Positions 8,388 to 17,497 of a DNA stretch of 44,250 nucleotides are shown piece by piece. Position 1 is the stretch's first letter. The number at the start of each line of letters is the position of its first letter. The notes beneath the pieces are model-generated. The model saw only the letters and a program-made list of their open reading frames with translations, had not been told where the DNA came from and searched no databases. The translations under genes were made by a program, and so were the position numbers. Source of the stretch: CAYJIL01 sp964370235 (GTDB lineage Bacteria > Bacteroidota > Bacteroidia > Bacteroidales > Rikenellaceae); the NCBI GenBank assembly GCA_964370235.1, contig CAYJIL010000004.1, positions 1 to 44,250 of the forward strand. The letters are read 5' to 3'.

Positions 8388-10547
8388 TTACTTAGTGTAT
8401 GTTTCACCGTGGTTTAACTCGGCAACACAAATGCCATTTTTAAATACCATGAAACCTGTTTGATCCATCTCTACATCGTAACTATCGCCACGGTAGTTAA
8501 AGCCCGTTAGCTTGGCATGTCCCAATTCGCTATGATAAACAGGAGTTATAGTAAGCGAGCCATCAATCTGTGGCGAGATACCAAACGTACCGTATATTAC
8601 AGCCTCGACACCCGAGCCAGCCGATATTTGTAACGGCATAGACGACATCTCTTGTATAGGCTTATCGGTAGATGCATTTTGGGTATAGTATGGGAAATAT
8701 TTGGTATACTTTGCTACACGTTTGATAATATCCCACGCAAGTGCATTATTACCACTCTTGTATAGGTTGCGAGCAATACGAGTAGGCATACCAGCATACT
8801 GGCCACCACCACCCCAGTCGCCATCTACTCTATCCCAGTGAATTGAGTCGTTGCGGGCAACAGAGTAAAAACCATACTCACCAAGGAAACGACCTTCGGT
8901 AATGTGCGATACCATCTTCTTGCGCTTATCATCGGCAAGATTATCGCTACCAATTACATCGTATAGGTGATATGTCCATATCGACTCCTTAGAACCATCT
9001 TTATATAGGTTATCGTACCAACCCTTTTCTTCGTTCCACAGCTTAGTGTTTATACTTGTCTCTAGCTGATCGGCATACTGAGTATATAACTTAGCATCCT
9101 TGTCGCCAAGCATTGTTGCCCACTCGGCCATCTTACGATAAAGTTCTAGGGTTAATAGGTTGACGATAGGCACTACGTGATTATAACCATCGGTACGAAT
9201 CTCGATGATTTTTTCGGTAGAGTAACCAACATCAATAAGCCCATCTTCTTTGCGACCATATTTGTCGTGTAGCTCGACTACCCAACGTTTCATCCACTCA
9301 TAAATGGTAGCATCGCCTGCTTGGTGATTAAAGATAGAAGTATCGCCAGTTTGCTTGAGGTATGCTTCAATCATAACTTGCTGTGCAAATGGCTCTTGAA
9401 TATATAAATTATCCCACGACGAGCCCATCCAGCCAATATATGTTCGCTTCATCTGTCCATCTTCGAAGTTAAGCTGAAGTGTTCGCTTTAGGGATGGGGC
9501 ATCTAGCATTGCAATCACATCGGCAGCAAACGAGTTATCCCAACTAATTGTATATAGCCATGTTCCTACGCTCCAAAAAGGGCTGATAATGAAATCATCA
9601 CGCTCATATCTACACATTAGGACACTTAATAGAGAACGGCGATAAAAATCATCGAACATCTCAAAATCGGTCTCTACTTGCGGAACATTAGATGCTGCCC
9701 AAGCAAGGTTATCTGCTGTACGCTTTTGCGCTTTCTCAAACTCTTGTTCTAGGCTAATCATGCGCTGTGGCTGTGGCTTAGAACTTGGGTTGAATGTTAC
9801 TGCAAAGTAGTATGTGCCACTTGCTCCCGGTTCTAGGCTAATTTCTAGCCCTTTGTCGCTCTTTGTTGTAATTGTAGAAGATACATCTATTGATAGTTGA
9901 TCGCTAGCCAATTTAAATGGCGTGTTATGGGTCACTTGTGGGTCGCCATCTTGCAAATAGCTAGTAAGTTCTTTTGCTTGCTGAGTTGGAATAAGCGTCA
10001 TTTTAAGCGGTTTGCTATCACGATTACGAAGTTCCATCTTCAAAAGCACCTCGTCCCTGCCATCTGCAACACACATGTCTGTTTTAATTGCAAAGCTAAT
10101 CCACTTACCATCTAGTTCTTTGTGAAAAGTACCCGTGCGAGTATAAAGGTTGGGTTGCCATTTCTCGTCTTGTGTTACCATTACAAATGGTGCACCGTGT
10201 CTAAAGTTGCAACCTAGCGGATCGAAACCAATACCTTTTGTTTGGTAATCTGGCCAAACACTACCAATATCGTCACGAATGGTTATACCTGTTGTATGGT
10301 CATAAAAGTTAATAAAGAACTCGTAGTTACCTAGTGCAGTTACACCAAAGTTAACATTGGTAAACGATGTAGTACCAAATTCACGAGGAGAAACATAGCC
10401 CCTGCCATTGAATAGCATAAGCTGCTTGTCGTGAAAAAACATCTTTTCTCGTGGAAACGAAAGCATCTCTGGTGTTAAGTTCTGAGCTACCATAGATATA
10501 GATCCCAAAATCATTACGATTACAAAGGACAGTAATCCTCTTTTCAT
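8388..10547 (-). CDS. Secreted six-hairpin glycoside hydrolase (GH63/GH37-like clan)
   Basis: A 719-residue protein with a signal peptide (residues 1-21), an N-terminal beta-sandwich region (to about 280) and an (alpha/alpha)6 catalytic region typical of clan GH-G-like enzymes. Conserved-looking stretches include YTISWDNSFAADV, with a candidate catalytic Asp, WMGSSWDNLY, and DWGGGGQYAGMPTR. A C-terminal beta domain follows (about 650-719). It would cleave a glycosidic bond in the periplasm or outside the cell; I cannot name the substrate or exact GH family. No SusC/SusD, sulfatase or regulator is adjacent, so it is an orphan gene. A TATATTTG box lies at 10588-10595. Confidence 0.75.
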   Translation of the reverse strand: MKRGLLSFVIVMILGSISMVAQNLTPEMLSFPREKMFFHDKQLMLFNGRGYVSPREFGTTSFTNVNFGVTALGNYEFFINFYDHTTGITIRDDIGSVWPDYQTKGIGFDPLGCNFRHGAPFVMVTQDEKWQPNLYTRTGTFHKELDGKWISFAIKTDMCVADGRDEVLLKMELRNRDSKPLKMTLIPTQQAKELTSYLQDGDPQVTHNTPFKLASDQLSIDVSSTITTKSDKGLEISLEPGASGTYYFAVTFNPSSKPQPQRMISLEQEFEKAQKRTADNLAWAASNVPQVETDFEMFDDFYRRSLLSVLMCRYERDDFIISPFWSVGTWLYTISWDNSFAADVIAMLDAPSLKRTLQLNFEDGQMKRTYIGWMGSSWDNLYIQEPFAQQVMIEAYLKQTGDTSIFNHQAGDATIYEWMKRWVVELHDKYGRKEDGLIDVGYSTEKIIEIRTDGYNHVVPIVNLLTLELYRKMAEWATMLGDKDAKLYTQYADQLETSINTKLWNEEKGWYDNLYKDGSKESIWTYHLYDVIGSDNLADDKRKKMVSHITEGRFLGEYGFYSVARNDSIHWDRVDGDWGGGGQYAGMPTRIARNLYKSGNNALAWDIIKRVAKYTKYFPYYTQNASTDKPIQEMSSMPLQISAGSGVEAVIYGTFGISPQIDGSLTITPVYHSELGHAKLTGFNYRGDSYDVEMDQTGFMVFKNGICVAELNHGETYTK

Positions 10548-10587
10548 AAGCTATAAATTGTTATATTAATATTACTTTTTCAAGTTA

Positions 10588-10595
10588 CAAATATA
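10588..10595 (-). promoter_or_regulatory. -7 box of the glycosidase gene
   Basis: TATATTTG on the minus strand, about 40 bases before the ATG at 10547. No clear -33 element is visible. Confidence 0.45.
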
Positions 10596-10735
10596 TGGTT
10601 ATTTACACCGCATATAATTATAATATTTAGCATATTACATATACTATATTACTATTATTTAAAAAAACCTGAATATTTGGTTTCGATCCACAAAACAAAT
10701 AAAATAGACAGGAAAGGTGGTTACCCTTTTTTTTG

Positions 10736-10743
10736 TATCTTTG
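10736..10743 (+). promoter_or_regulatory. -7 box of the rsmD operon
   Basis: TATCTTTG lies 26 bases before the chosen rsmD ATG. The -33 element is weak. Its position argues against starts further upstream in the same frame. Confidence 0.5.
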
Positions 10744-10769
10744 CACCCATAGCAATAAAAAGTAAGAGA

Positions 10770-11300
10770 ATGAGAATAGTAAGTGGAAAATGTAAGGGGC
10801 GCTATATCACCCCACCCAAAGGCCTTGATGCACGTCCAACAACAGATTTTGCAAAAGAAAATCTATTTAATGTACTCTCGAACTGGTACGATATCGAAGA
10901 TCTATCGGTGCTCGATCTCTTCTCGGGTAGTGGCAGTATAAGCTACGAGTTTGCATCACGTGGTGCACAGCGTGTGGTTAGTGTCGAGAAAAAACCTCTA
11001 CATCAATCGTTCATCTCAAAAACTGCTAAGTCGCTTTCGCTAGATGCAATATCGGCAATTAAAGGCGATGCCATACTGTTTACGCAACGCACGCTCGAAA
11101 CATTTGACATTATATTTGCAGATCCACCATACGATATGGTAGATGCCGAGCAAATCATTAACACCGTATTTGAGAGGTCGCTACTAAAAGAGAGCGGCAT
11201 ACTTATATTTGAGCACTCAAAGGGTCGCTCATTCTCAGACCACCCAAATTTTCAGGAGTGTAGAAGTTATGGTAGTGTCAATTTCTCGATATTTGGTTAA
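10770..11300 (+). CDS. rsmD: RsmD-like 16S rRNA guanine-N2 methyltransferase
   Basis: A 176-residue SAM-dependent methyltransferase matching RsmD, which modifies G966 of 16S rRNA in E. coli. It begins with the family hallmark MRIVSGKCKGR and contains RPTTDFAKENLFNVL, the SAM loop DLFSGSGSISYEFASRGA and the catalytic ADPPY motif. The start at 10770 is set by the family N-terminus and by the -7 box just upstream; the open frame extends 31 codons further but is not credible. It is the first gene of an operon with the permease (12 bases downstream) and menG. Confidence 0.92.
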   Translation: MRIVSGKCKGRYITPPKGLDARPTTDFAKENLFNVLSNWYDIEDLSVLDLFSGSGSISYEFASRGAQRVVSVEKKPLHQSFISKTAKSLSLDAISAIKGDAILFTQRTLETFDIIFADPPYDMVDAEQIINTVFERSLLKESGILIFEHSKGRSFSDHPNFQECRSYGSVNFSIFG

Positions 11301-11311
11301 AGCACAAACTT

Positions 11312-12553
11312 ATGGCAAGAGTTAGCGTAGAGAGAATGTTAGCCCAAGGGATGGGTATATCACGTGGAGGGTCGGCTGCTATCATGCAGCGAGTCGCCAT
11401 TTGTGGTATAGCTATATCGGTTGCCGTAATGATAGTTGCTTCGGTAGTGGTGTCGGGCTTTAAGAAGGAGATAGCCTCTAAGGTAGAAACTTTTGTAGCT
11501 CACTACGAGATTCTATCTAACCAAAATTATTCGGGATACGAAGAAATTGCTATCTCAAGCAACGCACCATTTGTAGAAAAGCTAAAAGAAAGCAAACTAG
11601 TAGAGAGCATATCACCATATGCAATAAAGGCTGGAGTTGCTAGCAATGGCGATGCAATCGAAGGCATTATACTAAAAGGTGTTGATTCGCTATATAACCT
11701 ACAAACATTTAAGAACTTTTTAGTTGATGGCAAGCTCCCCATACTTAATGGCAATAGAGCCAAAGAGATTTTAATATCAAAATCGCTGGCTCGTGCGCTC
11801 GAAGCAAAGGTGGGCGATAAGCTAAAAATGCTATTTATTGCAGAACCAATAAGGCGAGATGCGTTTACCGTTAGCGGAATTTATGATACGCAGCTAGAGG
11901 AGTTCGACAAAATGACTGCCATTGTAGATATACGCAATATTCAAAGGCTAAACGGATGGTCGGCAGATATGGTGACGGGATTGGAGCTAATAGCACCTAT
12001 GGGATTTGATAGTAGCCCACAGGAGCAGAGTGCCATCGAAGATATAGTTTACAAAAACGAATCATACCAAAACCCAGTTGTGGTAGAGAGTATGAGAGAC
12101 AAATATTCGGCCATTTTCGAGTGGCTAGATTTGCAGGATATAAACATTGTTATCATTAGCACTATAATGTTAGTTGTAGCTATATTTAACATGATAGCAA
12201 TGATGTTAATATTGCTAATCGAGCGCACTTCGACAATTGGTATCCTCAAGTCGGTAGGCATGAGCAATGGTGCATTACAAAGATTATTTATGCTACGTGC
12301 AATACCAATAGCAAGCAAAGGAATACTGTGGGCAAACGTAATTGCAATATCGTTGGCACTTATTCAAAAACATTTTGAGATACTAAAACTAAACGGTGAT
12401 GGTTATTTTTTGACTGTCGTTCCAATAGACATTAACTGGGTAACGATTGTTGCTATTAATATAATTTCGATTGTTGTGATAGTGATTTCGCAAGTAATAC
12501 CAACGCTTGTTATCTCACACATATCGCCACACAAAGCTGTAAAATATGAATAA
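11312..12553 (+). CDS. LolC/LolE-family ABC transporter permease (FtsX superfamily)
   Basis: A 413-residue inner-membrane protein with one N-terminal transmembrane helix (about 28-50), a large periplasmic MacB-like domain (about 55-265) and three C-terminal helices. This is the FtsX-type permease layout, and IERTSTIGILKSVGMSN is the conserved coupling segment. By family it would extract lipoproteins for transport to the outer membrane together with the ATPase LolD, which is not encoded here. Its 3' end overlaps menG by 8 bases. A FtsX-family permease with another cargo cannot be excluded. Confidence 0.87.
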   Translation: MARVSVERMLAQGMGISRGGSAAIMQRVAICGIAISVAVMIVASVVVSGFKKEIASKVETFVAHYEILSNQNYSGYEEIAISSNAPFVEKLKESKLVESISPYAIKAGVASNGDAIEGIILKGVDSLYNLQTFKNFLVDGKLPILNGNRAKEILISKSLARALEAKVGDKLKMLFIAEPIRRDAFTVSGIYDTQLEEFDKMTAIVDIRNIQRLNGWSADMVTGLELIAPMGFDSSPQEQSAIEDIVYKNESYQNPVVVESMRDKYSAIFEWLDLQDINIVIISTIMLVVAIFNMIAMMLILLIERTSTIGILKSVGMSNGALQRLFMLRAIPIASKGILWANVIAISLALIQKHFEILKLNGDGYFLTVVPIDINWVTIVAINIISIVVIVISQVIPTLVISHISPHKAVKYE

Positions 12554-13244
12554 AGAGAGAGCAAAGATAGAGGGTATGTTCGACTCTATTGCCCCCAAGT
12601 ACGACCTATTAAACCACCTTTTGTCGGCAGGAGTAGACAAGAGCTGGAGGCGTAAACTAGTGGGCTTGCTAGGGCGTTCAAACCCCAAGAAGGTGCTTGA
12701 TGTAGCAACGGGAACGGGCGATCTTGCCCTGCTTATTGCACGCAAAGTAGAGTCTGCAACAGTTGTTGGAGTCGATATTTCGGAAGGTATGCTCTCGGTA
12801 GCACGCAAGAAAACGGCAGAACGAGGCATGCAATCACGAGTTAGCTTTGCACAAGAAGATGCACTAGGCTTGAGTTTTGACACAGGTAGTTTTGACAGTG
12901 TAACGGTGGCGTTTGGTGTGCGCAACTTCGAGAACCTAGAGAAAGGCATGACCGAACTATGCCGTGTAATAAAAGATGGTGGCGAGCTATATGTGCTAGA
13001 GCTATCTATGCCTACAAACAAATTACTGGGTTGGTTTTATAGACTATACTTCTCTAATATCTTGCCAATGATTGGTCGTATTACCTCAAAAAACAAAACC
13101 GCATATCAATATTTGTACGACTCGGTAGAGGGCTTTACAAAGCCAGCCGAGTTTGTGGAGCTACTAAAAAAATGTGGATTCAAAGAGGCAAAAGCAAATT
13201 CTCTCACATTTGGTATATCTACACTTTATATTGCAAAAAAATAG
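12546..13244 (+). CDS. ubiE: Demethylmenaquinone methyltransferase
   Basis: A 232-residue class I methyltransferase of the UbiE/MenG family that methylates demethylmenaquinone with SAM, the last step of menaquinone synthesis. Diagnostic segments are FDSIAPKYDLLNHLLSAGVD at the N-terminus, the SAM loop DVATGTGDLAL and FGVRNFE. The Bacteroidota rely on menaquinone, so the menG role is favoured over ubiquinone synthesis. It overlaps the permease gene by 8 bases and ends before a bidirectional terminator. Confidence 0.95.
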   Translation: MNKERAKIEGMFDSIAPKYDLLNHLLSAGVDKSWRRKLVGLLGRSNPKKVLDVATGTGDLALLIARKVESATVVGVDISEGMLSVARKKTAERGMQSRVSFAQEDALGLSFDTGSFDSVTVAFGVRNFENLEKGMTELCRVIKDGGELYVLELSMPTNKLLGWFYRLYFSNILPMIGRITSKNKTAYQYLYDSVEGFTKPAEFVELLKKCGFKEAKANSLTFGISTLYIAKK

Positions 13245-13261
13245 ATTAACACTACAATAAA

Positions 13262-13311
13262 AAAAGAGCGTGAATAACAAGCAACCCTATGCTTGATGTT
13301 CACGCTCTTTT
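13262..13311. terminator. Bidirectional terminator between ubiE/menG and the patatin gene
   Basis: Arms 13262-13274 and 13299-13311 form a perfect 13-bp stem (AAAAGAGCGTGAA), with a second small CAAGCA/TGCTTG hairpin inside. It is A/T-flanked on both sides and lies between convergent genes. Confidence 0.85.
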
Positions 13312-13314
13312 GTG

Positions 13315-15636
13315 TTAGTACTCGATACCACGCTTGTTAAAGAGCGTGTATCCTATATTGAGGATAAAGTAATCGTTGCGAATAAAATCGTCATCTATGT
13401 GCGAATAGTTAAACGATATTGGGCCAAATGGCAGCCTATAAACCAAGGTTGACGAGATCACCATTCTCAGCATATTCGAATCACTTGATATATTATCTAT
13501 GCTTGGCAAATATCCATAAACTTCGTTCTTGAGGAATATTTCGTCCGAAAATTCGATGATGGGTTTAATACCTGCTGCTATGTATGAGTTCGATCTAAAA
13601 TATGGCGTGTACAGAGTTTTCATTAGTGGTGTTGGGCTAAAGGCAGGCAACATTAGTTTTGTTACGTTGTCGTTAGACATAGGGTTTATATTTGTATAAA
13701 CAGCCTCGCCACTATACCCTAGTGTTAGATATTTACTAAGCGATAAATATCTATCTAGTTTGGCTTTTACCCCCACCCACACTTGGTGGTCGAGCACCTC
13801 TTTATGTTTTTCGTATGGATTTTCGCTCAACCCCGATTTGAAAGTCTCTTTTGTATAAGCACCAAATACCGATAACGAAGCGGCTGTTCCCCTAGTGGGA
13901 TAAATATTGTAGTTGTGTGTTGAGCTCGAAACCGAAATATTAGGTGTTGCAAAAAATATGTTAGAGATATCGGGAGCAACATACTTTGAGATGCTATATG
14001 TTTCGTTAAAGTAGCTATACTTATCAAAGCCCGTTGCTAACCTTAGCTCTGCTCTACCGTTACTTCCGAGCCCCATTCCAAACAGTGCACTTCCGTAAAA
14101 TCCACTATATCGCATGTGGTCAATAGTGGTGTGTTCATATGAAAATCGTTGGCTATTACCTCGTGCATAGTCATAGTAATTATAGCCTAATGCATACTCA
14201 ACATAGGTGGGGCGATTTTTATAGTGATTGGTACGCACACCCAGCTTTACTCCATTGTGATATGTTCCAAAGTAGCCATCAACCGAGAATATTCGTTGCA
14301 AATGCTCCTCGGCTCGGTAACGTAGCCCGACATATCCTTGGTTGATTGCAGTTGAGCTTACGTCTACGCCCAACAAAAGTTTTAAGCCCGGCTTAACTGT
14401 CATATCTAGGTCGAGCGAGTATGCACCTGTGCTGTCATTATAAATAGCGATAGGATATTCGCTAACTACAACATCTTCGTTTATCATGTTATAATACTCT
14501 CGTTTGAGAGTTGTAAAATCGATTTTGGAGTCGATACCTACGGCATTGAATTGGCTAGTCATGTAGTCGAGTTGGTTGTCTGAGATACCATCTATCTCTA
14601 TTGAATCAAACACTAGCGTTGGTAACGATTTTCGATATTCGAGCCTACGCAAAGCAAGCTCGGCACGACTTACTCGGCGAGGGCATTTTTCTTTTATCTC
14701 TTCGATATACTCCATGGCATCTTTATAGCCTAGGTCGATTACATACTGCACTTTTTTGTAGTCGAGCATGCTCACATCTACATTTCGGCTAATCATCACT
14801 CCTCTACCATCGGGTAAATTATAATCGGTTTGCGCCATTACCAGCATCTCTAGCTGCCCCACTATTGTGTTTGGGTCGCTAGTGCCACTGGTACATTTTC
14901 CACCAATGTATAGGTCGGGTTTAAAATCTCGCTCTAGTGGTTGCCACGGAAAGTTATTCATTAGGCCACCATCATACATCATCATACTATCTATAAGCAC
15001 TGGCTTAAATACAATGGGAATAGACATAGAAGAGCGAATAGCAATACCCACATTACCTTTGTCCCACACAAATTGTCGGTTCTTGTTTATGTCGACAGAC
15101 ACACACCTGAACGGAATAAAAAGCGAATCGAAATCTACCGATGGCAGGTTTTGAAGCGGAGCTGTATAGCTCATAAGTGCCATGTCGAGCTGAGCCGAAG
15201 ATATGATAGAGCCGGGGCGATTGGGTGTACTTATTTTATATCTTGTGCTTTTGAGCGAACCATCATCTTGGCGAACATACTCCTTGGTAACATTAACATC
15301 GAAATTAAACATAGAAGGAACAGGTGTTCCCATTTTATAGTAATATAGATATTTATCGGGCATTACTCCACTCACCCAGTTGGGCACTTCGGGGTTGAGG
15401 AATATTTGTTCCATTTCCCACGGCGAATAACCAGCCGAATAGAATCCTGCAACAATAGATCCCATAGATGTACCCGAAATATAATCGACAGGAATTTCGT
15501 TCTCTTCGAGAGCCTTTAATATGCCAATATGGTAGAGACCCTTGGCGCCTCCACCACTAAGAACCACACCCACCTTTTGTCCATAAAGATTAAAGGCAAG
15601 GAGCGTAGTGACAAGAATTAGTAATTTTTTAATCAT
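13315..15636 (-). CDS. Patatin-like phospholipase with POTRA and outer-membrane beta-barrel (type Vd-like)
   Basis: A 773-residue protein with a signal peptide (1-19) and a patatin domain with the oxyanion loop GGGAKG (28-33), nucleophile elbow GTSMG (Ser57) and catalytic DGG (Asp222). A POTRA-like segment covers about 335-420, and the C-terminal 350 residues alternate aromatic and polar residues as in BamA/TpsB barrels, ending in a strand-like NYFILNIGYTLFNKRGIEY. This layout matches type Vd patatin autotransporters such as PlpD and FplA. It would hydrolyse phospholipid acyl chains at or outside the outer membrane. It is monocistronic. Confidence 0.9.
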   Translation of the reverse strand: MIKKLLILVTTLLAFNLYGQKVGVVLSGGGAKGLYHIGILKALEENEIPVDYISGTSMGSIVAGFYSAGYSPWEMEQIFLNPEVPNWVSGVMPDKYLYYYKMGTPVPSMFNFDVNVTKEYVRQDDGSLKSTRYKISTPNRPGSIISSAQLDMALMSYTAPLQNLPSVDFDSLFIPFRCVSVDINKNRQFVWDKGNVGIAIRSSMSIPIVFKPVLIDSMMMYDGGLMNNFPWQPLERDFKPDLYIGGKCTSGTSDPNTIVGQLEMLVMAQTDYNLPDGRGVMISRNVDVSMLDYKKVQYVIDLGYKDAMEYIEEIKEKCPRRVSRAELALRRLEYRKSLPTLVFDSIEIDGISDNQLDYMTSQFNAVGIDSKIDFTTLKREYYNMINEDVVVSEYPIAIYNDSTGAYSLDLDMTVKPGLKLLLGVDVSSTAINQGYVGLRYRAEEHLQRIFSVDGYFGTYHNGVKLGVRTNHYKNRPTYVEYALGYNYYDYARGNSQRFSYEHTTIDHMRYSGFYGSALFGMGLGSNGRAELRLATGFDKYSYFNETYSISKYVAPDISNIFFATPNISVSSSTHNYNIYPTRGTAASLSVFGAYTKETFKSGLSENPYEKHKEVLDHQVWVGVKAKLDRYLSLSKYLTLGYSGEAVYTNINPMSNDNVTKLMLPAFSPTPLMKTLYTPYFRSNSYIAAGIKPIIEFSDEIFLKNEVYGYLPSIDNISSDSNMLRMVISSTLVYRLPFGPISFNYSHIDDDFIRNDYFILNIGYTLFNKRGIEY

Positions 15637-15684
15637 ATAACTTAATTAATATTATACACATGGGTGATATATAGCAGGTAGTAA

Positions 15685-15715
15685 TTGTCTATCTCAAAAA
15701 AAAGAGCTAGCTTTG
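15685..15715 (+). promoter_or_regulatory. Promoter of the ppi-pheS-envC-ybeY-mnmG operon
   Basis: TTG at 15685-15687, 20 bases, then TAGCTTTG at 15708-15715. The leader of about 65 bases precedes the cyclophilin ATG. Confidence 0.65.
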
Positions 15716-15785
15716 CTACCAATTAAAACCTACCTATAAAGGTAATATAAATACGAGTCCATAACAACACAACACTAATTAAATT

Positions 15786-16454
15786 ATGAGAAAAGTAGCA
15801 CTTCTGTTTATTGCCGTTTTATCTTTTGTTCACTCGTTTGGTCAAGCAAACCAAACCACAGAGTCGGACATAACTTATGAGGTTGAAGTCACCACAAATA
15901 TAGGTAAAATTAATTTTATACTATACAACGACACTCCACTACATAGGGACAATTTACTTAAGCTAATCGATTTTGATTACTATAACGATATGCTTTTTCA
16001 TAGGGTGATTAAGGGGCACGTTATTCAGACTGGTGATCCAGAGTCAAAAGAGCAACTAAAATTTAAGCGTTATGGCGAGGATGGATATAAGTACAAAGTT
16101 GATGCCGAAATTAAACCACACCTATATCACTTTAGGGGTGCAGTAGGTATGGCTAGAGAGGGTGACGAGGTTAACCCAGACAGACAATCATCGGGGTCAC
16201 ACTTTTACATCGTACAGGGCAAAAACGACCTAACCGAAGATAAAATTCCAGCTAACCTACCCGACAGTGTTAGACAAAGGTATCTTGCCGAAGGCGGCAG
16301 ACCACACCTAGACGGAGCATACACAATCTTTGGCGAAGTGGTAATGGGAATGGACATTGTCGATAAAATATGCGAGATGACAACAGACAGCAACGACCGT
16401 CCAATTTACGATGTAATCATCGAAAACGTAAGAGTATTTAAAAAGAGAAAATAG
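15786..16454 (+). CDS. Exported cyclophilin-type peptidyl-prolyl isomerase
   Basis: A 222-residue cyclophilin with a signal peptide (1-19, ending SFGQA), so it acts in the periplasm or on a membrane as a folding factor catalysing proline isomerisation. Recognisable elements are FHRVIKGHVIQTGDP, the GAVGMAREGDEVNPD loop, SSGSHFYIVQG and YTIFGEVVMGMDIVDKI. It is the first gene of a five-gene operon and lies 10 bases before pheS. The active-site arginine (FHRV) is present. Confidence 0.93.
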   Translation: MRKVALLFIAVLSFVHSFGQANQTTESDITYEVEVTTNIGKINFILYNDTPLHRDNLLKLIDFDYYNDMLFHRVIKGHVIQTGDPESKEQLKFKRYGEDGYKYKVDAEIKPHLYHFRGAVGMAREGDEVNPDRQSSGSHFYIVQGKNDLTEDKIPANLPDSVRQRYLAEGGRPHLDGAYTIFGEVVMGMDIVDKICEMTTDSNDRPIYDVIIENVRVFKKRK

Positions 16455-16464
16455 ATATATAAAG

Positions 16465-17490
16465 ATGAAGATTAAAATTGATGAGCTACTAAAAAGGGTT
16501 GAAGGATTTTCGCCCAAGAGCTTTAACGAAATTGAGGATTTTAGAATCAAGGTACTTGGTAAAAAGGGTGAGCTAACCGAGCTATTCGAGGAGTTTAAAA
16601 CTCTAGCACCAGAACTAAAGCGCGAGGTTGGTCAAAGCATCAACATGCTAAAGGTTGCTACACTTGATAAGATAAACACCCTAAAGGAGACTCTCGAAAA
16701 CATGGAGAGCGAAAGCACTGCCGGCATGATAGATTTTACTATGCCTGCATCTGACGAGAACATGGGTTCACGCCACCCTATCTCGCTTGTTAAAGCAGAG
16801 ATTGCAGAGATATTCTCTCGCCTAGGTTTTACCACATCGGAGGGGCCCGAGATTGAGGACGACTGGCACGTTTTCTCGGCACTGAACTTTCCTGCTGAGC
16901 ACCCAGCTCGTGATATGCAGGATACGTTCTTTATTGAGAAAAACCCAGATATTCTACTTCGCACACACACTAGTTCTATTCAGGTGCGTGTAATGCAAAA
17001 CCAAAAGCCACCTATTCGTGTTATCTGCCCGGGACGTGTGTTCCGTAACGAGGCAATCTCATATCGTGCACACTGTATCTTCCACCAAGTAGAGGGTTTG
17101 TTTGTTGCCGAGAACGTATCGTTTGCCGACCTTAAGCAAACTATACTTTACTTTGCAAAGGAGATGTTTGGATCTAAAAGCCAAATTCGCCTACGCCCAT
17201 CATACTTCCCATTTACCGAGCCTTCGGCAGAGGTAGACGTGTCGTGTAACCTATGTGGCGGCAAGGGCTGTAATGTATGTAAATATAGCGGCTGGCTAGA
17301 GATTATGGGTTGTGGTATGGTAGACCCAAATGTTTTGCGTGAGTGTGGTATCGACCCACAAAAATATAGTGGTTTTGCATTCGGTATGGGTGTAGAGCGC
17401 ATTACGATGCTCAAGTATGGTGTTAGAGATCTAAGACTATATTTTGAGAATGATATACGATTCCTTTCACAATTCGAAGCTGTAATTTAG
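16465..17490 (+). CDS. pheS: Phenylalanyl-tRNA synthetase alpha subunit
   Basis: PheS (341 residues) is the catalytic alpha chain of the alpha2-beta2 enzyme that charges tRNA-Phe. The N-terminal coiled coil (about 1-85) is followed by a class II core with the motif 2 region ICPGRVFRNEAISYRAHCIF, FTEPSAEVDVSC and the motif 3 segment GFAFGMGVERITML. The beta-subunit gene pheT is not in the window, so the two are unlinked here. It lies between the cyclophilin and envC genes with gaps of 10 and 7 bases. Confidence 0.97.
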   Translation: MKIKIDELLKRVEGFSPKSFNEIEDFRIKVLGKKGELTELFEEFKTLAPELKREVGQSINMLKVATLDKINTLKETLENMESESTAGMIDFTMPASDENMGSRHPISLVKAEIAEIFSRLGFTTSEGPEIEDDWHVFSALNFPAEHPARDMQDTFFIEKNPDILLRTHTSSIQVRVMQNQKPPIRVICPGRVFRNEAISYRAHCIFHQVEGLFVAENVSFADLKQTILYFAKEMFGSKSQIRLRPSYFPFTEPSAEVDVSCNLCGGKGCNVCKYSGWLEIMGCGMVDPNVLRECGIDPQKYSGFAFGMGVERITMLKYGVRDLRLYFENDIRFLSQFEAVI

Positions 17491-17497
17491 TACCAAT

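Noticed and set aside
12515..13021. A 168-codon minus-strand frame over menG/ubiE
   Set aside because: It is the shadow of a confidently identified gene, with Ser-rich composition and no promoter.
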